DNA of 64,000 bases from Lucinisca nassula (Eukaryota; Mollusca; Bivalvia; Lucinida; Lucinidae), in assembly GCA_963580285.1 (NCBI GenBank), contig OY757010.1, positions 148,662,675 through 148,726,674 of the forward strand, written 5' to 3'. Under the pieces are notes generated by a model. It was given only the letters and a program-made list of their open reading frames with translations, did not search any database and was not told where the DNA came from. The stretch's first letter is position 1, and every line of letters begins with the position of its first letter. The position numbers were made by a program, and so were the translations under genes. Below, in pieces: positions 1 to 11,560 of this stretch.

Positions 1-419
1 ATTTCGGAAGGTAGAACGCAATACCCCACAACTTTCGGTAAAATATTGAAATCCGGGTTGGACATCTCGTAACTCCCATCACTTGTTACTTACTAAATAC
101 TTATATTGAGTCGGCGCATGGCAACACCTACAATAAGACCGGTGCGACCAGCAGACACTCAATCCAACCTGCGCTCCCATCCACTATGACAAGCTTAGAC
201 CGTAGCCTTTAGTAGGTTCATGCGATCAGCGAAAACTGATCAGACTGCGCAAATGCGCAGGCTGCTCCGAGTCTTCGCGGGTCGCTCATGCCGTCTTGTA
301 GATTTCGTCATGCGCTGGCTCATTGTTGATAGCCTGTCCAGTTTTCGCGCAATTCTGGTATAAAATAAACAGTTTGATATGCGCCTTATTTACATTAAAA
401 AGAAAGTTTGTGTTTAGTC
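1..419. other. Non-genic stretch with GC-rich hairpin
   Basis: No coding sequence is visible. A short hairpin centred on TGCGCAAATGCGCA (about 245-258), with 'agtcttcg' nearby, resembles the GC-rich palindromes at 26340-26420, 29900-29985, 39655-39735, 42830-42985 and 49650-49720. It is probably a degraded member of that dispersed hairpin family. Confidence 0.4.
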
Positions 420-695
420 GGTTTGATTTAAAGGTTTAACGTCCCCGTCAACGCTGCAAAGGTCATTTTGGAGACGTTGTTTACAATTTTTTGGGACTTT
501 TAGCCGACATTGAGATGAAATGACATCTCAAGCCCTGTCGCCCAATGAAACCAATAGGGTTTATAAGCATGTACGGTCCGACTCGCACCGCTTTGCCTGG
601 GAGGGCTTAGATCCTCTAAGCGGTTTGCCAGTACTATTTCAGCATCATGCAGCCCATCTATTTCTTCAAGCCCCTATGGGCGGGGCCGTCAAAAT
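420..695 (-). repeat. SINE-A copy
   Basis: This is a minus-oriented copy of the commonest repeat in the window, called SINE-A here. In the element's own direction it runs from a 'cccatcggggcttgaagaaa' head, through 'cacgcagagctgaaaccgac' and 'cattgggcgacagggcttga', to a 'gttaaacctcaaatcaaac' tail ending in CAAA units. It is about 310 bp when complete. The best copy (50950-51260) is flanked by a 13-bp target duplication, so it behaves as a retroposon. No convincing tRNA head is visible, so the promoter type is unknown. Confidence 0.8.
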
Positions 696-1237
696 GAAAT
701 TTAAAGTTTAATGAATCTAACTGTGTGTATCAAATGCAGAAAATGTAAAACAAAAATACAGTATGTACATGTATGCATAGTGACTAAAAACAAATAATAA
801 AAAAAATGCAATGTGAGAGACAGATTACCTGCGTCTGATCCATCGTAATTTCAATGATCTAATGCAAGGTAAAAAGGGCGGTCAAGTGTTTCATGTATGG
901 ACAAAGATATTCAAGAACAGTAATACCATGTTCGGTCTTTTCAAAATCTCCTTTTACAACCAAAGGTCGTGATCAGTTAAACTGATAATTGACAAAAAGT
1001 GGGAAATGACGGGATTTGTTAGCAGAATAATAATGTAATTGGCTATCATCAAAAGATGCGAGGATTTTGCCTCAAGCATCAATAAGGATCTAAGCTCGTC
1101 AACACTTTGCCAATATTGCTTTAATTTAATTTTGGACAAACGGCCAATGAAGTATAATACTGTTAAATTAAGGACCTGTCCTGTTTAGCCTTTCTAAATT
1201 TACAACGTGATAGTTTGAGTTCGAACTAAAATACGCC
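696..1237. other. AT-rich spacer, nothing recognised
   Basis: AT-rich sequence without a plausible gene or a repeat that I can match elsewhere in the window. Confidence 0.5.
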
Positions 1238-1425
1238 CATTTAATTGTTCTAAGCTTGCCCACGAAACATTGGCGCGAGTCGGATCGTCCATGCATGTAA
1301 ACCCTTTTTGTTTCATTGGACAGCAGGACTTAAGATGTCATTTTATCTCAAAGCCAGGTGAAAGTCCCACAAAAATGGAAGCAACGTCTCCAAAATGACC
1401 TATACAGTGTTGAACTCAAATCAAT
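1238..1425 (+). repeat. SINE-A fragment, 5' truncated
   Basis: Matches the second half of SINE-A, from 'tctaagcttgccca' through 'gcaacgtctccaaaatgacc'. The head is missing and the tail is diverged. This is an older copy than the one at 420-695. Confidence 0.7.
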
Positions 1426-1559
1426 CCACTTTGTGAAAAAACTAGAGCCAGTGTTTATGAAACACAATGCCCCCAACTGCTTGACCCTAACACTGGTTGA
1501 CCCTAACACAGTTATTGAGATATCTTTTTTTTATTTGGCTGCAATGCTGAAATTTTAGA

Positions 1560-2530
1560 AGGAACATAACACAAGAAAAACTTAAGTTAATCAGGTCATA
1601 CGGACAGACGAAGACCATTCCTATAATCCCCGCTCCACTTCGCGGCGGGGAATTAATCAGTTCATTTACTCATCATCCCCAAGCAGTTTGTAAAGTTTCA
1701 GGACAAGCTCAAATTGTTTTTGAGATATCTTGCTTACAAGCTTAAACCGCGAAAAATTTCAAAGGGCCATAACTCAAGGAAAAATATTGTATTTTTTTTC
1801 AAAAGTTGATCCGTTTATCTACTCATCATCCCCAACCAGTCTGAAGCTTAAAACATGCAAAATTTCAAAGCGCCATAACTCAGGAAAAAAATATTCGGAT
1901 TTTTTTCAAAAGTTAATCAGTTCATCTACTCATCATCCTGAACCAGCCTGTAAAGTTTCAGGGCAATAGCTCGAACCGTTTTTTTTTAGATATCTTGCTT
2001 ACAAGCTTAAAACGCGCAAAATTTCAAAGGGGCATAACTCAAGAAAATAAAATCGGATTTTTTGTCGAGAGTTAATCAGTTCATCGTCTCATCATCCCCA
2101 ACCATTCTGTAAAGTTTCAGGGCAAACGCTCGAGCAGTTTTTGAGTTATCTTGCTTACAAGCTTAAAACGCAAAAAAATTCAAAGGACCATAAATCAAGA
2201 AAAAAAATCGGATTTTTTTTCAAAAGTTAATCAGTTCATCTACTTATCATTCCCAACCAGTCTGTAAAGTTACAGGGCAAAAGCTCGAACAGTTTTTGAG
2301 ATATCTTGCTTACAAGATTTCAAAGTATTTTTTGCAAAGGGGCATAACTCAAGAAAGGGGCATAATCCTGACGAGAAAAAAATACGGGTCAATTATTTTT
2401 TCATAAGGAATCCATATATGAAATTTCAAAAAACCTAGCACCCATGGTTCTTAAGTTATGCTATGCAGTAAAAAAAAGCGGGACGGACGGAAGGACGAGG
2501 GACGGAAGGATGGACGGACGAACAGGGCAA
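1560..2530. repeat. Tandem array (~160-bp unit) ending in GGAC-rich tract
   Basis: About five diverged units repeat the phrases 'cataactcaag', 'aaaagttaatcagttcatc', 'catcatccccaaccag' and 'gagatatcttgcttacaagc'. A hairpin-like 'ccccgctccacttcgcggcgggg' sits at the left end, and a GGACGGAAGGACG tract near 2482-2520 closes the right. The same design, array plus GGAC tract or GGGGC hairpin end, recurs at 4000-4445, 16248-17521 and 59497-61084. It is probably a non-autonomous DNA element with an internal minisatellite. Confidence 0.65.
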
Positions 2531-3285
2531 AACCAATATGCGCCCACAAAAGACGACAACGGAATTGAGACATAGGATTGGCAAGGTAGAAGCCCGGATA
2601 AGAATCCACTGAAACACATTAGGGAGATTCCTGGGCGTCAGGTTCAGAACACGGACTCCTCTCCCAAACCCCATCTTTTGCACTAAAATGAACAGTGAAT
2701 AAACGTTTAGTTAGTCTAGTCTCTCTGGCTCAATTTGATAATCCTAAGATTTGAGACTCTAACAAATAGACTTGCCATTACTAAGAAGGTGATAATTTTT
2801 TAAACCAATAAAAATACCAAAAAAAAAAAAAAATAAATTTTTTTAAACCAATAAAAATATAAAAAAAAAATGATCAGACTTTTATTATCAGACTATTAGC
2901 TAGTCTAGTTTGAGACGTAGGGTCTAGAAATCTGGTACCACTAATCTTAAACAGACGTCTGTTTAACCCTTCTCTTGCTGAATATTCAGATTAGCCACAC
3001 CCATTTCTGACTTTGAACCAATCAGATTACTTGATGTAATTTATTCCTACAAATTCATAAATTGAATGTAAAACAGTATAGATCATGATCAGATTGCTTC
3101 TTCAGATCTGGATTTACACTGTTTCCAAGGATAGGGGTTGTCGTGAACAGCATGATAAGAGTTAAAGTAAAATTTAAATGATATCAATAATATGTCCTGA
3201 ACACGCAATGTATTATGCTGTATTATGCTATTTAAAGACAACATTTTCTGGTCGGATGTTAGTCATTACGTTTCGAATTGCTTTG
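2531..3285. other. AT-rich spacer with short palindromic repeat
   Basis: Homopolymer A tracts occur at 2819-2835 and 2862-2871. About 3070-3125 holds 'gatcatgatcagattgcttcttcagatc...acactgtttcc', a member of the short 'AGATCAGACGC...ACACTGTTTGC' palindrome family. No gene is seen. Confidence 0.5.
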
Positions 3286-3590
3286 TTTTGATTTGTTTGA
3301 ATTGAAGTTTAAAGTTGCCGTCAACACTGTAAAGGTCATTTTGGAGTCGTTGCTTCCAATTTTGTGGAACTTTTACCCGACATTGAGATGAAATGATATC
3401 TCGAGCCCTGCCGCCCAATGAAACTAGTAGGTTTATAAGCCTGGACAGGCCGACTCGCACCGCATTGCCTGGGCAGGCTTAGATTCTCTAAGCGGTTTAC
3501 CAGTACTCGTGTGCGGGTCGGTTTCAGCTCTGCGTGGAAGCATCATGCAGCCCATCTATTTCTTCAAGCCGCGATGGGCGGGGCTAGTCT
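3286..3590 (-). repeat. SINE-A copy
   Basis: Near full-length minus copy, from the tail complement ('gtttgaattgaagtttaaag') to the 'gatgggcggggc' head complement. Confidence 0.8.
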
Positions 3591-4000
3591 ACCATTTTCT
3601 ACCATTTGACACAATGTGACTAGCTACATGTTCAGCATCCAGGTACCGATTATTTATTGGAGCTCTGTTCTGAGTCTTCAATGTTTGCCAACTTCAATGT
3701 TCTCCAGCCAGTCTACAGTTTCCTATTTACACGGCACACCAATTTCACAAGTGTTGCTATTTATGACACGTACCTGGATTTTGAACATGGTCAGTGATAG
3801 TCACGTGGACAATACCAGTCGGGAAGCTTCTGTAGTTAGTAGCTTTCGGTCATATAAAAATTAATCGGCCCAAAGGCGGCGTCTGATCAATAGCGACACT
3901 GTTGGCCTAAAGGTTACACGAAACAGCATTAGTACATGTACCAAGCTATCGACCCACCTCTGCTGTCAGTACTTTAAATTATAGCATTTTATGAGAACCG
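3591..4000. other. Spacer, nothing recognised
   Basis: Open frames are short and show no recognisable motif. No repeat match was found within the window. Confidence 0.4.
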
Positions 4001-4445
4001 AAACCATCGCAAGAGTTAGAACTGTCATATCTCAATGCAAACCCGCATTCATTTTACTGAAACAAGGCTTCCTGAGAAATATTGGACAAAAAATACACAA
4101 TATAGAGAGAAAGAAGACTGCAAGAGCATATGAACAAAAAAAAAAAGCCGAGAAAGTACATTGTCTTTCACACGATATAGGTCAGCTTCATGGCATAGTA
4201 AAACAAGTTTGAACCTTCTAGCTTTTACAGTTTCTGAGAAATTAATTGCGAAGAAAATAACACAAGCTTATACAGGGAGAGAAAGAAAATGGAAGATCAG
4301 CATGCTGAATACAAGTCATCATATAATTTCCTTACTCTACAAAGTTTCAGGGTTTTAGCTTTTATGGTTCTTGAGAAACCTCGGACGAAAAAAATATAGT
4401 TTATGTCGGGAAGGACGGACGGACGGATGGACGTCCGTCTGTCTC
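4000..4445. repeat. Repeat element ending in GGAC tract
   Basis: Contains 'tttcagggttttagctttta', 'gttcttgagaaacctcgg' and a terminal 'ggacggacggacggatggacg' run. It resembles the ends of the arrays at 1560-2530 and 16248-17521. The left boundary is unclear. Confidence 0.45.
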
Positions 4446-4548
4446 ACAGATGGATAGTTTTGTGGCTATTTTGGCAGGATTGATACTGATACTTAGGTGG
4501 CTAATTTTAGCAACATAAAAGACTTTTTTTATGTGTCTAAAGGTGTTT

Positions 4549-4765
4549 TTTTTTATTAACGGCCCTTCAAGATTATTTCACTCATATCGAGCCGATCGTT
4601 AATCAGAGGTGGGCGAAAACCAGAGTACCCGGAGAAAAACCACCTGACCTTCCGCTGCAGAACTTGGCGTCTCACATGTGACCCGAGCGAGGCTCGAACC
4701 ACAGCGGTGAGAGACCTAATGATCAAGAGTCAGCGCTCTTAACCACTAGGCCACGGAGGCCCGTT
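4549..4765 (-). repeat. tRNA-derived SINE-C
   Basis: Read on the minus strand, it begins with a tRNA-like head containing 'GTGGCCTAGTGGTTAAGAGC' (A-box region) and 'GGTTCGAGCC' (B box). A body follows with 'ggtggtttttctccgggtac' and 'cgatcggctcgatatgagtg', then an A-rich tail. Other copies lie at 29488-29735, 38046-38470 (split) and 41133-41365. Confidence 0.75.
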
Positions 4766-4914
4766 TGTGTCTAACGGAATAAATCCCATTCAATTACATT
4801 GATTCTGTCCATTATCATAGCCACCTAACTATCCATTTCAGTGTTCGCCCGGACAGATAGACGAAAGGACGGAGGAACAAACGGGGGTGCTTAACATTTA
4901 TCTAGGTGTATTTA

Positions 4915-5340
4915 TCTAGGTGTCGAGACATTAAGTCGAAATTTCGAGTTTGTAAGTCATAATTTTGAGTTACTTTTGGCATAATTATGTCGATTTTTCA
5001 AGATCATAAGTCAAAATATCGAGATAATAATAAGTCAAAATTTCTAAAAAGTAAGTCGAAATTTAGAGTAAATAAGTCACAATGTCGAGTTATGTCAAAT
5101 TTCCAGACACTAAGTCGAAATTTCGAATTCCTAAGTCGACATTTCGAGGTAGAATGTAGACATTTCGAGATAGAAAGTCGAAATTTTAAAATACTAAGTG
5201 CTATTTCAAGTTATTTAGCCGAAATTTCGAGTTATAAAGTAGAAATTTCGAGACCATAAATCTAAATGTCGAGATACTAAGTCGAAATTTCAAGTTATTT
5301 TGTCAACATTTTGAGATACTATGTCGAAAGATAGAGAAAC
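4915..5340. repeat. Minisatellite, AAGTCGAAATTTCGAG unit
   Basis: Roughly twenty imperfect 20-25-bp units of the form 'taagtcgaaatttcgagtta'. The open frame running through it (4987-5259) is only the translation of this repeat. The unit contains GAAATTTC, which is self-complementary. Confidence 0.85.
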
Positions 5341-5379
5341 TATCAAGAAATAAAAGTATACCTGGCCCTGTACTCTTCT

Positions 5380-5960
5380 GTACTATTTTTCCCCACGCTT
5401 TTAAATTAGCAGAGGAGATTCGCTTCCGTCTGTCCGTCCGTCCATTCCGCAATCTACTCCTCCGTCCGTCCGTTCCGCAATCTTATTAATGGGAATCAAA
5501 CCAAATTTGGTGTGTGGGCTGCTTGCATGGGTGGGGTGAGCAAAAGCTCACTTATTTTTGGCCCCGCCCACAGGGGCCATGGAGATGGGTCAAAAGGTCA
5601 AATATCAGTAAAATTCAATTACGTACAAAGTCAATTACCAAACCAGTCAGAAAAAAAATGAAATATTTAAAACATATTGAGCGGGGTTTTGGCTGCGACC
5701 CCTGGGGTCGGACTTGTGTGGATCGGGGGTCAAAGTTTTTCGAAACACAGGCATGTGGCATATAAAATCAAAGAGAAAGATGAGTAGAATATAATACAAG
5801 TAAAATGTTGACCCTGGTGTTGGAATTGGTCCTTGGGGGGAAGTGTCAAAAGGTCTAAATTTCAGTTTTTCAGAACATAGTCATGTGGCATATCGAAGGG
5901 AATGATTAGAATATAATACGAGTAACATTTTTGTCCGGGGTCATATTTTGGCCATGGGGG
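5380..5960. repeat. Repeat element with GTCCGTCC tracts and internal repeats
   Basis: The left part carries 'ccgtctgtccgtccgtcc' and 'ccgtccgtccgttccgcaat'. The right part repeats 'ggtcaaaaggtc...tttcagt', 'catgtggcatat' and 'gaatataatacgagtaa' two to three times. No coding frame is credible. Confidence 0.5.
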
Positions 5961-6785
5961 AGGGGTCAGATGTCAGTCCGATTCTATTGCAAATACATGT
6001 TGTTATTTGGTATTTAGCCCCTGCAGAGAAAGCGTGTGATTTGCGATGGCGCGCCTTCGACTGCATTCTAGTTTGATTTTTAGATACGTTGCAATTACTT
6101 TAAGCAGTCGCGGTAGATCTCTTTCGTTTCAAAACAAAGACAGAAAATTGGATTAAAATTTCGACAAGCTGGTTTACCACAACTTATTCGAACTCGATCT
6201 GGAGTCTGTATGCAGTCATTCCGATAGCCCCAGATGTCCAGAGTGTATTGGTATGATTAAACCTATGAAAGATTTATGCACTCATTAGAGTCGATTTAAA
6301 GACTCATCCGAAAGTCTTGAAAAGCCCTGGATCGAACCCACGATCACTGGTTTATGAGACTCATTAGAATCACTACAATAGGTTGATTTATATATGAAAC
6401 AGCGGTTTTTTTCGATACAATTGCTACTGTCAGCTAACTGGCAATAGCCATTTTAACGTAAAACCGCTGTTGCCAGTTAAATAGTTATAGCAAAGTATCT
6501 TTCGACAATATCTTATTGCCATAAATGAAACTCCCGCCGAAAATAAAGTCAACTAACGATATGAATGATTATGCACATATAATTTTGACAAAGGGCAAAT
6601 ACATGTACCCATCTAATATAATAAGATATATATATTCTACCAAAAATGCAGCTTGCAGAGTTGTCTGTTGTAGTTCTACATGTATGCGAATGGATTAAAG
6701 ACTCTCTATATTTTTTTCTATTATCTTCTACTCGCTGAAAACATAACATTATTAAAACACATCTATTCAATGCAATAATAAATCA
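5961..6785. other. Spacer with SINE-D fragment and hairpin
   Basis: About 6285-6370 ('tttaaagactcatccgaaagtcttgaaaagccctggatcgaaccc') matches the tRNA-like SINE-D at 57155-57320 in the same orientation. An imperfect inverted repeat, AACAGCGGTTTT and AAAACCGCTGTT, spans about 6399-6471. No gene is seen. Confidence 0.5.
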
Positions 6786-6866
6786 TTATGGATATCCATT
6801 ATTCGAATTATGAATATCCATAAAATAATTATGGATATCTATAAACAGGAAATAAACGTTTAAGGA
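6786..6866. repeat. Short ATGGATATCCAT palindromic array
   Basis: Three units of the self-complementary motif ATGGATATCCAT with variants. It is a small relative of the 10585-11010 array. Confidence 0.75.
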
Positions 6867-7770
6867 GGGTGGGGAGTAATTCATTTTTCTTTAGTTTTTT
6901 TTTATTTGCTTATATTTTGTAGCTTAAAGTCTCTGCTTTCGTTTGCCGGTATAAAAATATAGGCATACCATGCTTCTTTTCTAGCTTTTTAGCCTTATAG
7001 AGGGGTACTGTTTTCGAAATTATCAACTGTTTCAAGAATTATCCCATTCATTGACACTGTATCGATAGCTAGTGTGCAAAACAATATTTCCCAGTTTGTT
7101 TAAAGAAAACACAATGCAGGATAATGTCGTGTTTGCGTACTTAGCTATGAAAGATAAACTCTTTCACAGTTTATTGTCAAAACACTTATTTTAATAGGGC
7201 CTTTTCTGCATTTTTTTGCTATTTTGATGTGCAATTTTCTCTATATTTGATAAAAGAACGCATTCGTCGTCTTTAGATTTTTCTTATTTTCACATATATT
7301 ATATAACCATAATAGATATACGAAATAGGCATGAAATATTCCCCTGTTAACATGCATCTTGTTGAAGTAATTGAGAATAAGTTACCCTATCCCCAATAAA
7401 ATGACTGAAAAAAACACTAAGATATAGTTTAAATGGCAATAACAAGTATCATATCTTCATTATTGCACATACATTTGCTTCCTTAATGTGATATGAATCA
7501 AACTCTTTCATTTGAAGTGAAACACACTTTCATGCATAAGATTATTGGTGTAAAAATTTGATTTTTTTTTGGCAAAAAAAAAAAAAATGCATTTTCTCAT
7601 ATTGCAATATTTGCCATTAATTTTGTTCATGTTTAAAGTACATAAAGCTATTAAAATTGTTGCTGATGGTCAAACAATATTAGTTATATGTTAATAATTG
7701 ACCTTGGAAAGATTAGTGGATAGTTTTATCTTACTTTTTTGTCAGTTTATTAACTTTGTTGTCAATTTAT
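6867..7770. other. AT-rich spacer, nothing recognised
   Basis: Very AT-rich sequence with A and T homopolymers. No supported open frame, repeat or RNA gene. Confidence 0.5.
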
Positions 7771-7771
7771 T

Positions 7772-7808
<37 letters not shown>
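7771..7808. repeat. Poly(C) tract
   Basis: An almost uninterrupted run of about 38 C residues. Exact length in such a tract is often uncertain in assemblies. Confidence 0.95.
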
Positions 7809-7875
7809 ACGAATGAAACGGATTCAACTTAATAAAAAAAATGCAATACGCTGATGCAAAAATGTCTAAATTTAA

Positions 7876-8050
7876 GAAATAGATCAGCTCTATCAGTGAT
7901 TTATTGAGTGATATATCACTGCTTGGAGGTCAGTTGTAATGTGGATCAAATCACGAGCGCGGTAGTGCGAGTGATTTGTCTACTTACAACTGACCGACAA
8001 GCTGTGATATATCACTAAATAAATCACGTCACTAGAGCTGATCTATTTCG
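7876..8050. repeat. Foldback element
   Basis: The left arm, 'aatagatcagctctatcagt' to 'gaggtcagttgtaa' (7879-7940), is complementary with mismatches to the right arm 'ttacaactgaccgacaagct' to 'agagctgatctattt' (7985-8048). The loop has a second small GCGC hairpin. It resembles a MITE of about 170 bp. Confidence 0.75.
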
Positions 8051-8309
8051 ATTCTAACACACTCAAAGTCGATGAGAATGCTATTGATTCCTTCAAATTC
8101 TCCCTTCTTTCCACCGTTGTGTGACGTTATCCGCCAATAAAACTGACTGTATCACATGCGATTACCTGTTTTCATAACATTTCTGATACAAGAAAACGAC
8201 GTTACACAATCTTAACGTCAACGTAACAATGAATGACGCCATGGAACTAAAAAAAAGGCGGCTAATCGCGACGCACACTTCCGCCCAGTGATTTATCACT
8301 CGTGATCTC

Positions 8310-8395
8310 ACCCCGCCCATAGGGGCTTGAAGAAATATATGGGCTGCATGATGCTTCCACGCAGAGCTGAATCCGGCCCGCAAACTAGTAACTAG
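8310..8395 (+). repeat. SINE-A head fragment
   Basis: Head of SINE-A ('accccgcccataggggcttg' to 'cacgcagagctgaa'), cut at about 8395 where an oppositely oriented SINE-A begins. Confidence 0.75.
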
Positions 8396-8640
8396 TCATT
8401 TTTAACGTCAACATAATATTGGTCATTTTGGAGACGTGACTTCCCAATTTGTGGGACTTTTACCCGACATTGAGATGAAACCTAACGGCCAATGAAACCA
8501 GTCTATATGTTTATATGGACGGTCCGTGTTGCACCACTTTACGCGGGTAAGGCGGTCTACCAGTACTCATGTTCGATTGGTTTCAGCTCTGCGTGATCAT
8601 GCAGCACAATCGTTTTCTTCAGATGGGCGGAAGCGGCTAT
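8396..8640 (-). repeat. SINE-A copy, head-to-head with neighbour
   Basis: Minus copy with diverged tail complement ('tttttaacgtcaacataata'). Together with 8310-8395 it gives two SINE-A pieces in opposite orientation. Confidence 0.7.
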
Positions 8641-8740
8641 TATGTATTGTACAGACTAACAATATGAGAAGTTTTTGGGGACGGCGAAGCACACTGATGC
8701 AATTCTCCCTCCTCTATTCCAAAGTTAGAGCCTCGATTTT

Positions 8741-8851
<111 letters not shown>

Positions 8852-8884
8852 TGCGTGTAAGATCCTATATAAATGTGGGTTCTG

Positions 8885-9298
8885 GATCACTGAGGTGGGT
8901 TAACAGTAATTGAAAACTGAGACTGCGACCGATAATTAACAGAGTAATGTGTGCTGCCAGGTATTACAGTTGTGTCTGCACTTTTTAGTTCATACCAATA
9001 ACTAGGTAGGTAAATATGGCAGTGTTCATCATCGCTGGAAGATGATGGCCAGTCAAAGGGACCTCTCTGTCGTGCAGCCTTTTCAGCCCGTAAGGGACGC
9101 CATACGCTGAACGCCCCGCCACGTGTACAGTTAAATATCGGAACCAGCCGTAAGATCTGAAAATTTCGGCCAACGCATCCTGTCCCTCTGGAATCACCTC
9201 TATGAGGACTGCGCGCCAAAGGACACTGGAAGTCGGACGTAAGATTATAATGATCCAAACAGGCAATCCGTGCATGCTTTCTGGAGAAAAATGCACAT
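8885..9298 (-). other. Two overlapping minus open frames, doubtful
   Basis: Frames of 123 codons (8887-9258) and 103 codons (8985-9296) overlap in different phases, so at most one could be real. Neither shows a motif, signal peptide or family that I recognise. The base composition is less AT-rich than its neighbours and the stretch does not match other repeats here. It could be an exon or an old transposon fragment. I would not annotate a protein from this. Confidence 0.15.
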
Positions 9299-9307
9299 GG
9301 TCGTTAT

Positions 9308-9481
9308 ACAGTCAAATTCTTATATTAAGACAACTTTTGAACAGTTACAAAGTTGGTCCCTGACCAGAGGACATTGTGTGCAGAATTCACGAATAAAGAA
9401 TAACTGCACCTTTCTAAATAAGCTTTTTAAAGCAGAATTAGTCTAAATTTGAGGTGGTCTTAATAGCAGAATTTCACTGTA
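9308..9481. repeat. MITE-B copy
   Basis: Terminal inverted repeats ACAGTCAAATTCTTATATTAAG and its partner 'cttaatagcagaatttcact'. The interior has 'ctgaccagaggacattgtgt' and 'aataagctttttaaagcaga', shared with 42085-42293. Flanking TA on both sides suggests a TA target preference. Confidence 0.7.
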
Positions 9482-9549
9482 TACAGTATTAACATATATC
9501 CATATAATACTGTACTTGAGATGTATGGAGTACCAGGCAAATTCAGATA

Positions 9550-10118
9550 TACCTCCTGGCCCCCGCCCATTTGGGCTTGGAGAAATAGATTTGGCTGCAT
9601 GAGCTGAGAGTATACTGGTAAACCGTTTAGAAGGACTAAGTCTGTCCAAACAAAGTCGCGCGAGTTAATGGGCGACAGGGATTGAGATGTTTGTTTGTTT
9701 GTTTGTAATTGAGTTTAACGGCCCAGTCAACACTAATTTAGGTCATTTCTGGGCCAGTCAGTTTACCTATCCACACTTTTTCTGGGCAGGCTTATACGTA
9801 AGCAGTTAACAAGTACAGCGCACATTCTTTCGCCAGAAACTGAAAACTGACCTTCTAGAATCAGCGAAAGGGAGAGAATGACCGTAGAAAATATTTCATG
9901 ATCAATCTCCACGAAAGAATGTTGCCGACCCTAGCAGGTATCGAACCCGCGTCCTACTGATCACCAGCCAGACGCGCATCCGACTGAGCTTCCGAGGCCG
10001 ACGGGATTGATATGTCATTTCATCTCAATGAAGGCTTAATGCCCAACATAATTGGAAGCAACATCTCCAAAATGACCTAAATAGTATTGAAGGGGACGTT
10101 AAACCAATCAAACAAAAC
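9550..10118 (+). repeat. SINE-A interrupted by SINE-B
   Basis: SINE-A sequence runs 9550-9690, stops inside 'cgacagggattgagatgt', and resumes at 9999 with 'cgacgggattgatatgt', continuing to its tail at 10118. The repeated ~17 bp is the target duplication made by the SINE-B between them. SINE-B is therefore younger than this SINE-A copy. Confidence 0.85.
9691..9998 (-). repeat. tRNA-derived SINE-B nested in SINE-A
   Basis: On the minus strand it starts with a tRNA-like head: 'AGCTCAGTCGGATGCGC' (A-box region) and 'GGGTTCGATACC' (B box). The body has 'cattctttcgtggagattga', and the tail ends in CAAA repeats (plus-strand TTTG at 9691-9706). Other copies: 28376-28605, 52262-52560 and 55915-56220. 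Confidence 0.85.
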
Positions 10119-10159
10119 ATATCTCTCCTACACCATAGGCCACCACTAAGCCTATCCTA

Positions 10160-10480
10160 CATTACCTCTACCATCATCCCGGCTTTTATTATACACCCAT
10201 CGGGGCTTGAAGAAATAGATGGGCTGATGATGCTTCCACGCAGAGCTGAAACCGACCGACACACGAGTACTGGTAAACCGTTTAGAGGCTCTAAGTCTGC
10301 CCAGGCAAAACGGTGCGAGTCGGTCCATCCATGTTTATAAACCCTATTGGTTTCATTGGGCGACAGGGCTTGAGATGTCATTTCATCTCAATGTCGGGTA
10401 AACGTCCCACAAAATTGGAAGCAATGTCTCCAAAATGACCTATACTGTGTTGACGGGGCTGTTTAACATCAAATCAAACA
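10160..10480 (+). repeat. SINE-A copy
   Basis: Nearly complete plus copy, from 'cacccatcggggcttgaaga' to 'tttaacatcaaatcaaacaa'. The minus open frame through it is a by-product seen in many SINE-A copies. Confidence 0.85.
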
Positions 10481-10584
10481 AATACACCTAAATCGGAAAC
10501 CTGTGCGAATAGTCGAGCTTTTTTTTTGTTTGTTTGTTTTTTGCAAAGGGAGCAGTCATTATTCATTAGGTTTGTTTGCAGAGT

Positions 10585-11010
10585 TGAATTATGGATATCC
10601 ATAATTCGATTTATGGATATCTATAAATCATCCGAATAATGGATATCAATAATTCGAATTAAGGATATCCATAATTCGATTTATGGATATCCATATTTCG
10701 ATCTAAATTAATGATATCCATAAATCGATTTATGGATATCCATAATTCAATTTATGGATATCCATAATTTGATTTATGGATATCCATAAATCAGCCGAAT
10801 AATGGATATCCATAATTCGATTTATGGATATCAATAAATCGAATAATGGATATCCATTATTCGATTTATGGATATCATTTATTCAGTTCGATTTATGGAT
10901 AATTATGGATATCCATAAATAATAATGGATATCCATAATTCGAATTATGGATATCCATAATTCGAATAATGGATATCCATAAATAATTCTGGATATCTAT
11001 AAATACGTAT
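10585..11010. repeat. Palindromic satellite, ATGGATATCCATAATTCGA unit
   Basis: About 17 tandem, mostly 20-30-bp units built from ATGGATATCCAT and AATTCGATT, each self-complementary. A smaller relative lies at 6786-6866. Such arrays can fold into cruciforms. No coding role is seen. Confidence 0.9.
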
Positions 11011-11560
11011 TAAAAAATAGTAAAACGGCGCCCCATACGACCCTCCTTAAAAGAGCGTGTATTGCTATGATGACATCGCTGAGGATTTTCTTGACTTCTT
11101 TAGGTTTTCGCATGCGTGCATGGCCAAACCGACAATATGAAAATGTGTCGCATAAAAAGATGAGTTCCTGCTTGTTCAGTGGGCCGTTTGGTGTTGGGGC
11201 TGTTGTGATAATTGAAATTATAAAAACAGATTTACAACAACAGTGTTTTCTTTTCTTTTTTTTTTTTCTTTCTTAAAAACATTTTCACATAAACGTTATT
11301 TCTCCATTTAAACACTCTCTTTAAAGCATTTTATTTCTTTCAATCACAAGACCTAGGCTATGTAGCCAGGTAGCTGCCCTTCTTGAATCAGGCGAAGGAA
11401 GAAAATGGCTGGATGTGAAATTTCATTATCTTTTTCAACGAAAGAACTTTAGATACAAGAATGGAACGTTTACCGATCGTCACGCAACTTCATGATCAAA
11501 GTCATCTGGTCCAAGAGAAACGCTGGCTTAAACTTTCATCTGACTTGTTGTCTTGTTGCT
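11011..11560. other. Spacer with SINE-B fragment
   Basis: About 11370-11460 ('agctgcccttcttgaatcag' and 'tttttcaacgaaagaac') resembles the SINE-B body. A pyrimidine tract lies at 11250-11274. No gene is supported. Confidence 0.4.

Noticed and set aside
520..711. Recurring ORF 'MTSQALSPNETNRVYKH' (also 10157-10381, 37844-38071)
   Set aside because: It recurs because it is a frame through SINE-A. Copies contain many shifts and no selection is evident.
4987..5259. 90-codon ORF
   Set aside because: Translation of the AAGTCGAAATTTCGAG minisatellite.
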